NCBI RefSeq assembly: GCF_016595505.1
Contig: NZ_JAENIL010000016.1
Span: 62,001 to 126,000, forward strand
Direction of reading: 5' to 3'
DNA from: Pelagicoccus mobilis
GTDB taxonomy: Bacteria > Verrucomicrobiota > Verrucomicrobiia > Opitutales > Opitutaceae
DNA length: 64,000 nt
The translations under genes were made by a program, and so were the position numbers. The notes under the pieces are model-generated. The model had not been told where the DNA came from and searched no databases. It saw only the letters and a program-made list of their open reading frames with translations. Below, in pieces: positions 25,622 through 34,365 of this stretch (its first letter is position 1; each line of letters begins with the position of its first letter).

Positions 25622-26038
25622 TCAGTCGCTCTCAACCTCGATGCCGTTTTCGGCGCACCACTCCAGCAAAGCAGCCTTCTTCATTTCCGACTCGAACGTA
25701 TACCAAGAATCCAAGAGCTCGTTATACTCCAAGAAACCCTTGAACCGAGCATAGGCTCCCCTTCGCGAAAAAATAGCTCTTACCTTCGGCTCCAAACCTG
25801 GGATCTCTTTTCGGACAAACTTCCAGACAAGCTGCGTCCCCAAATCGAGATCGCGCTTATCCGGCAACTGTATAAAATCGTCACTCTCGAAATACTCTTC
25901 AAGCTGCTCCTCGTCGATCTCACCATCTTCATCCCCATATAGGATTTCCCCAGTCTTCTTCGAAATGAACGCGAAGTGCTCGTAAGATCCGTCGAAGTTC
26001 GAGTACTCGTACGCCGATTCCAGTTCAAAGTATTTCAT
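25622..26038 (-). CDS. UPF0158-family protein
   Basis: 138 residues from the ATG at 26038, which is preceded by GAAAGGGTGC; a longer frame to 26107 lacks support. The pattern fits UPF0158: an N-terminal acidic half with GDEDGEIDEEQLEEYF and IQLPDKRDLD, then RRGAYARFKGFLEY, DSWYTFESE and a final EWCAENGIEVE. The family is small, cytosolic and of unknown function. It is the first gene outside the island on the right side. Confidence 0.8.
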   Translation of the reverse strand: MKYFELESAYEYSNFDGSYEHFAFISKKTGEILYGDEDGEIDEEQLEEYFESDDFIQLPDKRDLDLGTQLVWKFVRKEIPGLEPKVRAIFSRRGAYARFKGFLEYNELLDSWYTFESEMKKAALLEWCAENGIEVESD

Positions 26039-26254
26039 AAGCACCCTTTCCCAATCACAAACTGCAGTAAACGCCAGACAGGGATACACAATCAAGGCAG
26101 TATCCACATCTCTCTCTCAAACGCCCAATCATGGGCAAAACGATACTAGGCTCATCCCTCAAAGCGCAATCCCTTGGATCCCCCTATCTCCGCGACCATA
26201 GATCCGGGTTCGCAAACGAGAGCCGGCTTGTCGCTCTAACTCAACTTTTCGGAT

Positions 26255-26283
26255 ACCAGTTGACCCTAGGTTCGCCAACTGGT
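26255..26283. other. 8-base-arm inverted repeat after the beta-helix gene
   Basis: ACCAGTTG - 13 bases - CAACTGGT, 38 bases beyond the stop of the minus-strand beta-helix gene. No T-run follows on the minus strand, so a termination role is doubtful. Confidence 0.35.
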
Positions 26284-26320
26284 CACCGGCTGACTTCAGA
26301 CTCCCGCTAGAGTCATCACT

Positions 26321-27061
26321 TCAATTCTGAACGACCTTGTTCCCGACTCCCTCATCCAAAACCGTACCTTTCGAGACAACGCTCACATCCGAACTCTTCT
26401 CTGATAGATAGACGGGATAACCGGTTTCATTGACCAGCTCGAATTGGGAGGCCGAGAAATGGTTCTGGTGGGGCAGGTTTCCGTGCTTGAGCCGGATGTT
26501 TCCTTTGTCCCCTCCGACTCTAATCGTGTAGTCGCTTTCCATCGCTTCCGCACTTCCCTTCAATGTAATACTGTGACCACTACCGCCGATGTAGGCCACC
26601 GTTTTACTCCCATTATAGAAAGGCACCGTGGCGGGAATCACAGTGATTTCCGCATCATACTTTTTGTCGCGTTCGTAGGTGCTGGCGTAAACGGGCCCAT
26701 AGGCGCAATCCGCCTTGCAGTTTACCACTTCGCCGCCGCTTCCCAAGGAGAAGCCATTTTCGCAAGCGATCGCTACACATCCTTCCACGTACTTTCGGCC
26801 CGTCGCATGAGCAATCGTCACCCCGGTACGCATGAACTTGATCGTACAGTTAAGCACCGTCGGATTGTCCGTCCCCCTTTTGATCACCTCTCCATCGATT
26901 ATTGTCGTGCCCGCTCCATACGCACGGATTCCTGCTTCGCCCAAGCTCAACATGTATCCAGGCGGAAGCCGGTATCCCCAGGCCGTCATGAAGTCGATGT
27001 CGTAGGCTGGTCCTGACGTCTCCGCCAACATGTCGTCAGTTTTTCGAACTTCACCTTCCAC
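26321..27061 (-). pseudogene. C-terminal part of a beta-helix (polysaccharide-lyase-like) protein
   Basis: 246 codons from a GTG at 27061. Short repeated units (TVLNCTIKFMRTGVTIAH, YVEGCVAIACENGFSLG, EVVNCKADCAYGPVYAS) have the spacing of a right-handed parallel beta-helix, as in pectate lyases and related secreted enzymes. No signal peptide is present and the frame continues upstream as VEGCYVEGEVR before meeting a TAA about 50 bases further. The same strand in another frame gives an acidic Gly-rich head ending KGSTIKHAK. This suggests a frameshifted or internally deleted gene. An alternative is a genuinely short protein. Confidence 0.55.
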
Positions 27062-27081
27062 GTAACACCCTTCGACCTTTG

Positions 27082-27332
27082 GATAGAGTGCTTGGCGTGC
27101 TTAATCGTGGATCCTTTACCGCCTTTTCCGAAAGCATCCTCATCTGCGGCGGCTTCGTTGTCCTCGTCGGCATCGTACTCCGACTCGTCGCCGCCAGAGC
27201 CAACAAAGCCCAGACAAACTCAACAAAGCCGATGCGAAAAGCGTCGTAGCCCTCACTAGCTCGGGATTCTCAACGAAAGCAGGACGTGCAGCAGTCAAAA
27301 GAGAGCTGATGGAGCAACAAGTCCGTAACTGA
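27082..27332 (+). pseudogene. Possible remnant of a membrane-protein C-terminus
   Basis: One plus-strand frame gives FTAFSESILICGGFVVLVGI followed by VLRLVAARANKA, a transmembrane helix with a basic tail. A second frame continues with NKADAKSVVALTSSGFSTKA and ends at a TGA at 27330. The 10-base repeat CAACAAAGCC occurs at 27201 and 27221, and removing one 20-base unit would join the frames at NKA. A terminator follows. It may be the end of an MFS-type transporter, but minus-strand coding for the beta-helix gene overlaps it, so only one reading may be real. Confidence 0.3.
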
Positions 27333-27403
27333 TAATCAGCAACTTAAGTGACTCGACGCCAGACCTAGCCCGTGCGGGCTGAAAGTCTATCCGCACCCAT
27401 TTC

Positions 27404-27433
27404 AAAGCTTCTCGACCGGGAAGCTTTTTTTTT
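27404..27433 (+). terminator. Rho-independent terminator
   Basis: AAAGCTTC - 8 bases - GAAGCTTT followed by an unbroken T-run to 27433. It lies on the plus strand, 60 bases before putA, and seals off whatever is transcribed from the left. Confidence 0.8.
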
Positions 27434-27493
27434 GCGTTACGAACGGACCGTATCCCCGATTTGCCACTCGAGCACTTGTGGCTAGACTAGTGT

Positions 27494-30433
27494 ATGGTAT
27501 CGCACGGCTCCATCGAATCTCAGATTCAAGCCACCGGACACCGTCTCTTCGACGCGATAGGCCGAAACCGCCCATCCTTCTTCCAAGGTTCACGCATAAC
27601 CGCACCCCTACTAGACGCCTGCCTCGCGGATCCCGAATTTAAACGCCAGCTCCTCCAGTTCGTCGACGTCTACCCCACCCTCGACGACAAACAAGAGCTC
27701 TACCAGCACCTCACGGAGTACTTTCCCAATGGAAACGGCAGCTCCCACCAGCCCGCCCTTCTCGATCTAGCGATTAAGACTGCGGGCCGCTTCGGATCCT
27801 TCGGCAAAGGCGTCGCCTCCTTCGCAGTCGAGCAATCCATCAAGACCTTTTCACGGCAGTTCATCCTAGCTGCCACCCCCCAGCAGGCCCTCCCCAAAAT
27901 CAAACGCCTTAACTCCCAAGGCTACGGAACCATCCTCGACCTGCTTGGAGAAGCCGCCGTCAGCGAATCCGAAACCGCCGCCTACCAGAAACTGTATTTG
28001 GAAAGCTTGGACACCCTCGCCAACGATATCCCCCAAAACGCGACGAACTTCGAAAGTGCTCCCACAATACAGATCTCCGTCAAACCGACTTCCCTCTACT
28101 CAAGCGCGTCTCCTCTGTCATTCGATCACACCGTCAAAAACATCGTCGAAAAGCTCCTCCCCATCTGCCAGAGAGCCAAGGAGCTCGGAGCCCTCGTCGC
28201 CATCGACATGGAGTCGCGTCAGTACAAAAATCTGACGATCGAGATCTTCAAACGCCTTCGTTCCTCCTCCCAACTTGCCGACTGGCCACACCTCTGCCTC
28301 GTCTTGCAAGCCTACCTCAAAGAAACCTCCGACGACGTGGACACCCTGCTAGTCTGGGCCAAAGACCAAGGCCAGACTCTCAACATTCGCCTCGTAAAAG
28401 GAGCGTATTGGGAATTCGAATGCGCCTACGCCTCCCAGCACAACTGGCCCATTCCCGTCTGGCAAAAAAAGCAGGATACCGACTTCCATTTCGAGCGACT
28501 CACCCAAAAGCTCCTGCAAAACCACGAGCACGTCTACTACGCCTGCGCCTCGCACAACATCCGCTCCATCGCCGCCACCATGGAGTGGGCACGCCACTAC
28601 GAGACGCCACCCGACCGCTACGAGTTCCAAGCCCTCTACGGCATGGCAGAACCAATCCGAGCGTCCCTACTAGAGCAAACAAGCCGCATTCGCCTGTATT
28701 GCCCCGTTGGAGACGTCATTCCCGGCATGGCCTACCTCGTTCGCCGCCTCCTCGAAAACACCTCGAACGATTCCTTCCTCCGCCAACGGTTCGCAGACCA
28801 ACAATCCAGCCAAAGCCTCCTATCGCCCCCACGATCCCCCGTACCCGCCACGCCACCCAAACGCTCGACAGACTTTCAAAACTCCCCTCTTCCCGACTTC
28901 ACGAAGCCTCAGGTCCGTGACCAGCTCCCGCAAGCGATCGCGCACCTACGGGCCTGCCTAAACTCCGCTCCTGAAACACCGCTACTCATTGGTTCGGAGC
29001 AAATCCGAACCTCGGACACGTTCGACTCCCTCAATCCCAACGCTCCCAACGAACGGATCGCCACCGTCAGCATCGCCCAAGAAGAACACATCGCCAAAGC
29101 GATCCAGGCAGCAAAAAAGGCAAGCGGCTCCTGGGCCAAACTGAGCTTTGCCCAACGTACCGATCTCCTCAAATCCGCCGCCGCGAAAATGAGCGAGCGC
29201 CTTTGGGAACTGTCCGCCCTTCAGGTTCTCGAAACCGGCAAGCAATGGTCCGAAGCCTTGGGCGACGTCGCCGAAGCGATCGACTTTCTCAACTACTACG
29301 CACAGCAAGCCCTCCGCTTCGACACACCGAGCGACTGCGGCAAGACCCTTGGCGAATCCAATCAGCTCCACTACCGACCTCGAGGCATCGCGACCGTCAT
29401 CGCCCCATGGAACTTCCCCCTCGCCATAAGCTGCGGCATGACCGCAGCCGCCCTCGTCACCGGCAACCCCGTCCTCTACAAACCCTCCAGCCAGTCAGCT
29501 AGGATTGGATACGAGTTCGTCCGGCTCATGCTCGAAGCTGGATTTCCACCCGGCGCCCTCAACTACCTTCCAGGCTCCGGCCAAATCGTCGGAAATGCCC
29601 TCGCCAACCACCCGGAGATTTCCACCATCGCCTTCACCGGTTCTCGGGCAGTCGGGATGCGACTCATCCAGTCCGCCGCCAATCCCCCGCCAGACGCTCG
29701 AGAAATCAAACGCGTCATCTGCGAAATGGGAGGCAAAAACGCCATCCTTATCGACTCCGACGCCGACCTCGATGAAGCCATCCCCGCAATCCTATACTCA
29801 GCATTTGGATACCAAGGACAGAAGTGCTCCGCCTGCTCACGTCTCATCGTCCTCGAGTCTATCTACTCGCATTTCGTGAAGCGTTTCAAAAGCGCGGTCG
29901 CGAAGATCAGAGTCGGTCCCGCCGAAGACCCTCGCAACGACCTTGGAGCCGTTATCGATGCATCCGCTCAACGGAAAATTCTAGAATACATCGAAATCGG
30001 AAAAGACGAAGCCTCCCTGCTCTACCAATCGGAAGCTCCAGAGTATGGATACTTCGTACCTTTAACCGTATTCGAAAAAGCGCACCCCAACCACCGACTC
30101 GCTCAAGAAGAGATATTCGGCCCAGTCCTCAGCATCGTAAAAGCGCCCGATTTCGAGACAGCGATCAAATACGCAAACGACACACCCTATGCCCTCACGG
30201 GAGGACTCTTTAGTCGCAGCCCGCAACACATAGCCTTAGCCCGCGAAAAATTCGACGTCGGCAACCTCTATATCAACCGCGGCATAACCGGAGCCATGGT
30301 CGAACGACACCCATTTGGCGGACACAAGTTCTCCGGCCTCGGCACAAAAGCCGGCGGTCCCGACTACCTCCTCCAATTTCTGAATACAAAGTCAATCAGC
30401 GAAAACACGATCCGCCATGGCTTTGTCGGTTAA
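27494..30433 (+). CDS. putA: Bifunctional proline dehydrogenase / pyrroline-5-carboxylate dehydrogenase
   Basis: 979 residues. The N-terminal half is the FAD-dependent proline dehydrogenase barrel, with RLVKGAYWEFE near residue 300 and YALYGM-like substrate loop FQALYGMAEPIR near 380. The second half is an NAD-dependent aldehyde dehydrogenase: PWNFPLAISCGM near 640, FTGSRAVG near 715, and the catalytic Cys in GQKCSACSR near 778. Together they oxidise proline to glutamate. There is no ribbon-helix-helix domain, so it is a short, non-regulatory PutA. Its TAA overlaps the stop of the convergent hybrid sensor in the tetranucleotide TTAA. Confidence 0.96.
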   Translation: MVSHGSIESQIQATGHRLFDAIGRNRPSFFQGSRITAPLLDACLADPEFKRQLLQFVDVYPTLDDKQELYQHLTEYFPNGNGSSHQPALLDLAIKTAGRFGSFGKGVASFAVEQSIKTFSRQFILAATPQQALPKIKRLNSQGYGTILDLLGEAAVSESETAAYQKLYLESLDTLANDIPQNATNFESAPTIQISVKPTSLYSSASPLSFDHTVKNIVEKLLPICQRAKELGALVAIDMESRQYKNLTIEIFKRLRSSSQLADWPHLCLVLQAYLKETSDDVDTLLVWAKDQGQTLNIRLVKGAYWEFECAYASQHNWPIPVWQKKQDTDFHFERLTQKLLQNHEHVYYACASHNIRSIAATMEWARHYETPPDRYEFQALYGMAEPIRASLLEQTSRIRLYCPVGDVIPGMAYLVRRLLENTSNDSFLRQRFADQQSSQSLLSPPRSPVPATPPKRSTDFQNSPLPDFTKPQVRDQLPQAIAHLRACLNSAPETPLLIGSEQIRTSDTFDSLNPNAPNERIATVSIAQEEHIAKAIQAAKKASGSWAKLSFAQRTDLLKSAAAKMSERLWELSALQVLETGKQWSEALGDVAEAIDFLNYYAQQALRFDTPSDCGKTLGESNQLHYRPRGIATVIAPWNFPLAISCGMTAAALVTGNPVLYKPSSQSARIGYEFVRLMLEAGFPPGALNYLPGSGQIVGNALANHPEISTIAFTGSRAVGMRLIQSAANPPPDAREIKRVICEMGGKNAILIDSDADLDEAIPAILYSAFGYQGQKCSACSRLIVLESIYSHFVKRFKSAVAKIRVGPAEDPRNDLGAVIDASAQRKILEYIEIGKDEASLLYQSEAPEYGYFVPLTVFEKAHPNHRLAQEEIFGPVLSIVKAPDFETAIKYANDTPYALTGGLFSRSPQHIALAREKFDVGNLYINRGITGAMVERHPFGGHKFSGLGTKAGGPDYLLQFLNTKSISENTIRHGFVG

Positions 30434-33400
30434 TCGGCCAACTCTAAACGGCTCTCCTTCGCATACTGGCTGGGCGATACCCCAAACTTCTTCTTAAAGG
30501 CTCGGCTAAAATAGCTTTGGTCCAAGATACCAATAAACTCTAGAATCTTTGAAATAGGCATACTTTCCGAACGCAGCAGCTGAGCCGCTCGCTTCAGCCT
30601 CATGCTACGAACGAAGGAGCCCGGTGATTCGTCGGTCAGCGCCTTCAGCTTTTTATAAAGGGCTGTTCGTCCGAGGCCCATTTCACGAGCAAAGCTGTCC
30701 AAGTCGAAATCCGGATCGGACATATTCTCTTCCACATACGCAATGGCCTTAGCCAGCCATTCCTGCTCCACCGGCACGATCGAAAGCTCGGTCGGCTCCA
30801 CGACCAACTGCTCGGAGAAACGCAGCTTCATGGAACGCCGCATCTCGACTAGCTTTTCGATCTGCGCTTGCAAACGGGCCATGTTCAGAGGCTTCGCGAA
30901 GTACACGTCAGCCCCCGCCTCCATGCCTTCCACACTGTGCTCCTCAGCACTCTTGGCAGTCAACATGATGATCTGGATATGCGACGTCGCGGGATCCGCC
31001 CTCAACTGTTTACACAGCTCGAAGCCGTTCATCTCCGGCATCATCACATCAGTCACCACAAGATCCGGTTCGATCTTAGCAACCATCTCAATACCGATCT
31101 TTCCGTTCTCCGCCTCAAACACCTCGTAATCGCGAGAAAGCTCGTCCCGCACGAACCCTCTCAAGTCGTGATTATCCTCGACGAGTAGGATCTTCGCTTT
31201 CGAAGTAGCGGACTCCGCTTCACTCTCTTCGAGATCTCCTGTATCCAGTTTTTCAACTTCTTCGTCGTGAGCGTATTCCAAGGGCAAACTCACACGAACA
31301 CGAGTCCCCGATCCCTTTTCATTTGCGGGACTGATGAATTCAATCTCTCCTCCCCAAACCTTGACTAGGCCACTAACAAGAGCGAGGCCGATTCCGAAAC
31401 CATCTTGGCTATCGCGTGAAGCTCCAACCCGGTAGAACGGTTTCGAGATCAGTTCGATCTCGTGCTTGGGAATCCCTGGCCCTTGATCCTCTACAACGAG
31501 ATCCACCTCTTGCAATCCATCGTGTACAGCCGTCTCCACAGAGACCAATACACAAGCGCCATCAGGTGAATACTTGATCGCGTTGGACACCAAATTATCG
31601 ACAATCTTCTGAAGCTTGTCCGCATCGTACCCGCACACCAGCCGATCTTCACTTGTATCCAAAGATACTGACACGTTTCTCTCTTTTCCGAGCGGAGCTT
31701 GCAATTCGACCACTTCCCGCAAAAAGCCAATCAGCTCTCCAGCCGATGGACGGAAACTCGCTTTGCCCAACTCAACCTTCCTGAACTGCAGCAGCTGATC
31801 AACCAGCCCCTGCATCTTGCGAGCGCTTCTCATGGCAAGGCCTAGGCGATTTCGCTTCCCTGCATCCTCCTCGTCCCGTTGAAGGCTCTCCAGCGGGCCT
31901 AGAATAACCGCGAGCGGATTGCGCAGCTCGTGGGATATGTTGGTGAAGAAATCGAGCTTGAACTCCTCCATCGCCAAGGCCGCTCGCACTCGAGCCTGAA
32001 AGAGACGGTAGAGCAAAAACGCTATTAATCCAAAGGTGAATATAACCGCTCCAATAAACCAAGCCTGCCTCCAAATCGGCGGCAATATTCGCACCGAAAC
32101 TTGGGCAGGAGTCGGATCCACGTTCCAATCCCAATCGCGAGCGCGGACTTCGATCGTATGGTCGCCCGCAGAAATCCCCTCCACCACGACGCTGGAGTCT
32201 CGCGAGTAGCCAGACCAGTCTCCATCCCCTAGACGCCAAGAAAACTCGAGCCCACTTGATGGAGTAGCAGACCAAGTATCCCTTCCATTCCAATCAACGA
32301 CCAAGGGACTTCCTTCTGGCAGTTTAGTCCGTAGCTCTCCTACAAACGTTTCAGGAGGCGACAAATCAGGCTGATACATGTAGCAATTATGCGCTCGCGC
32401 GGAACCTTCATCCTTCTGCCCCTCAAGTAGCCAAAGCCGGTAGCTCGTGTTAATCCAGAGCGCTCCATCATTGCCCTCTCGCAGGGTAACCGCTTCGCGG
32501 TAAAAGCGTTTGCCAAACGGGAAACTCCAGTCGGTCCAAGTAACTCCGTCATAGCGGCTAATCCCCTCCGAGGTAACTGCCCAGATTCCCTCTAGCGTTT
32601 CCCCTTTAAGCAGGTGGATGACTTGGTTGCTCGGAAGCCCGTCATCTGTCGTGTAGAGCACCCATTCTCCATCGATGTATCCACAAACTCCAAATCCCCA
32701 AACAGCCATCCAGAGGCCGCCCTTCCCGTCACTGACGATATGGTCGATCCAACGGTCCGGCTGAGCCTCGGCAAGGTCTCCAATAGCTCCACCAAGATCT
32801 CGCCCTCCCCAACGGATGTTCCGCCCCCCAAACCACATATCGCCCTCTACGCGTTCCAAACTAACCGCAGGGCGATACGGCACGTCGTCCGTCGATAAGC
32901 TCTCAGCAATCCAACGCCCCGCGTCTTTGCGATAGGAAATAGCCCCTCCCGAGCGCCCCCCCAACTGCGCCTTAGTAGACCCGCTGCCAAAGAAGAGTGA
33001 GCCATCTTTGAGCTCGTGCGCGGACAGATGACTAAATGCGTGGCTTAGGTTCGAAAACTCCTCACGTATCCAGTCTCCATTCACTCGATACGAAACCGCA
33101 GCGCTCCCCTCGTTCGCCCCTGAAACCCAAACCGTCCCATCCCTAGAACAGAGGATTCGATTCGGGCGAGCGATCATCCCGTCCTCAGGCCCATAGGAAA
33201 CCCAAGGCCCACTACGAGGGCTGGCCACCACGCGCCCATCGTGAGCTAAAAACCACCGAACCCCCTCTTGGTCTTCGCACTGGTAGTTCAACCCTTGATA
33301 CGTAGCCCAATTGTTTTCCGACAAGTCAACGATGTAGGTTTTTGACTCACGTCCCCCAACGACGAGGCGTTCATCAGACAAGGCATGCAAGATCGGCACC

Positions 33401-34347
33401 GTGGACGGAAGCCGGCTGTCGAATTGAAAATAGCTCGCTCGCCCTCCGCCCACTTCCGCCAAAACCAGACGGGATCCAAGCCAAGCTCGCCCCGAAGGGA
33501 GCACCGCAGCCCTCAAACCGGAGGCATTCACCAGCTCTTCAGCTCCCTTATAGAGTCGCTTCAAATTCCGTGCGGCAACCTTCTTCTCGTAGTCCTCATA
33601 ATAATACACGACCCCATCCAAACTAGGATCCAAAACCCAGATGCGACCCTGATAATCCATTTGCAGCGTTTTCGCTCTCTCCACCCCATCTGGCTCGAAA
33701 AAGTGTCGAAGCTCCAATTCGTCTTCCACCACATCATAGACTCGAACTTCGTAGCTGTTTCCCGAGCTTAACCAAAGCTTGCCCTTCGAATCGATTAGGA
33801 CTGATTCAACCCAATCAAAGCCTAGGTCGTAGCTTTGAACCTTACCCTCTTTGTAGCGGAGTAGCTTTTTCCAAGCCGCAAACCATATAGTCCCATCTTC
33901 AACTGTGCCCATCGCATGGAAGGACCCATAGTTCTTCTTATTTTCATAGAGCGCCTCCCACTCTCCGTTCTCGAGATGCAACAACTTCTTAGGCGTCAGA
34001 AACAGAGGTTTCCCCTCGGGCGAAAGATGGAACTCCAACACGGCCGGAGTCCCTTCTGGGTCCGGTAGATCAAAACGCTCCAAAGAGGTCCCATCGTAAC
34101 GAGCCAAATGCCCACCTCGTGAACCGAACCACAAAACGCCATCGGCCGCCTCCCTAATGAAATCGTAAGGCACCCCCTCCAAAGCTTCCAATTCGGTCCA
34201 ACGCCATTCCTCCTTCAAGGACGGAGCCTTCTCCACCTCGTAAGTCTCCAGGCTCAACCCGTTCGTCGACAAAAGGTTCGCGAAGGCGCTCACTAGCAAG
34301 GCCTTCAGTAACACGCCTAAATTCTTACTCTGTCTAAAACACTCCAT
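30430..34347 (-). CDS. Hybrid two-component sensor with propeller and AraC output (HTCS)
   Basis: 1305 residues from the ATG at 34347 (a GTG at 34362 is possible). Order: export/hydrophobic segment; Reg_prop-type beta-propellers to ~690; Y_Y_Y domain (~695-760); one transmembrane helix (~765-785); HisKA with NISHELRNPL (~800); HATPase with NLVSNAIKYS and GFGIGLALVSGLV; receiver with phospho-acceptor Asp in VVTDVMMPEMNG (~1095); AraC-type HTH at the C-terminus. It senses a periplasmic ligand and directly regulates genes, usually for glycan use. It follows the S9-like gene by 18 bases, so both should be co-expressed. Targets are unknown; the nearby TonB receptor is a candidate. Confidence 0.95.
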   Translation of the reverse strand: MECFRQSKNLGVLLKALLVSAFANLLSTNGLSLETYEVEKAPSLKEEWRWTELEALEGVPYDFIREAADGVLWFGSRGGHLARYDGTSLERFDLPDPEGTPAVLEFHLSPEGKPLFLTPKKLLHLENGEWEALYENKKNYGSFHAMGTVEDGTIWFAAWKKLLRYKEGKVQSYDLGFDWVESVLIDSKGKLWLSSGNSYEVRVYDVVEDELELRHFFEPDGVERAKTLQMDYQGRIWVLDPSLDGVVYYYEDYEKKVAARNLKRLYKGAEELVNASGLRAAVLPSGRAWLGSRLVLAEVGGGRASYFQFDSRLPSTVPILHALSDERLVVGGRESKTYIVDLSENNWATYQGLNYQCEDQEGVRWFLAHDGRVVASPRSGPWVSYGPEDGMIARPNRILCSRDGTVWVSGANEGSAAVSYRVNGDWIREEFSNLSHAFSHLSAHELKDGSLFFGSGSTKAQLGGRSGGAISYRKDAGRWIAESLSTDDVPYRPAVSLERVEGDMWFGGRNIRWGGRDLGGAIGDLAEAQPDRWIDHIVSDGKGGLWMAVWGFGVCGYIDGEWVLYTTDDGLPSNQVIHLLKGETLEGIWAVTSEGISRYDGVTWTDWSFPFGKRFYREAVTLREGNDGALWINTSYRLWLLEGQKDEGSARAHNCYMYQPDLSPPETFVGELRTKLPEGSPLVVDWNGRDTWSATPSSGLEFSWRLGDGDWSGYSRDSSVVVEGISAGDHTIEVRARDWDWNVDPTPAQVSVRILPPIWRQAWFIGAVIFTFGLIAFLLYRLFQARVRAALAMEEFKLDFFTNISHELRNPLAVILGPLESLQRDEEDAGKRNRLGLAMRSARKMQGLVDQLLQFRKVELGKASFRPSAGELIGFLREVVELQAPLGKERNVSVSLDTSEDRLVCGYDADKLQKIVDNLVSNAIKYSPDGACVLVSVETAVHDGLQEVDLVVEDQGPGIPKHEIELISKPFYRVGASRDSQDGFGIGLALVSGLVKVWGGEIEFISPANEKGSGTRVRVSLPLEYAHDEEVEKLDTGDLEESEAESATSKAKILLVEDNHDLRGFVRDELSRDYEVFEAENGKIGIEMVAKIEPDLVVTDVMMPEMNGFELCKQLRADPATSHIQIIMLTAKSAEEHSVEGMEAGADVYFAKPLNMARLQAQIEKLVEMRRSMKLRFSEQLVVEPTELSIVPVEQEWLAKAIAYVEENMSDPDFDLDSFAREMGLGRTALYKKLKALTDESPGSFVRSMRLKRAAQLLRSESMPISKILEFIGILDQSYFSRAFKKKFGVSPSQYAKESRLELAD

Positions 34348-34365
34348 TTTTAAGGAACTCACGCA

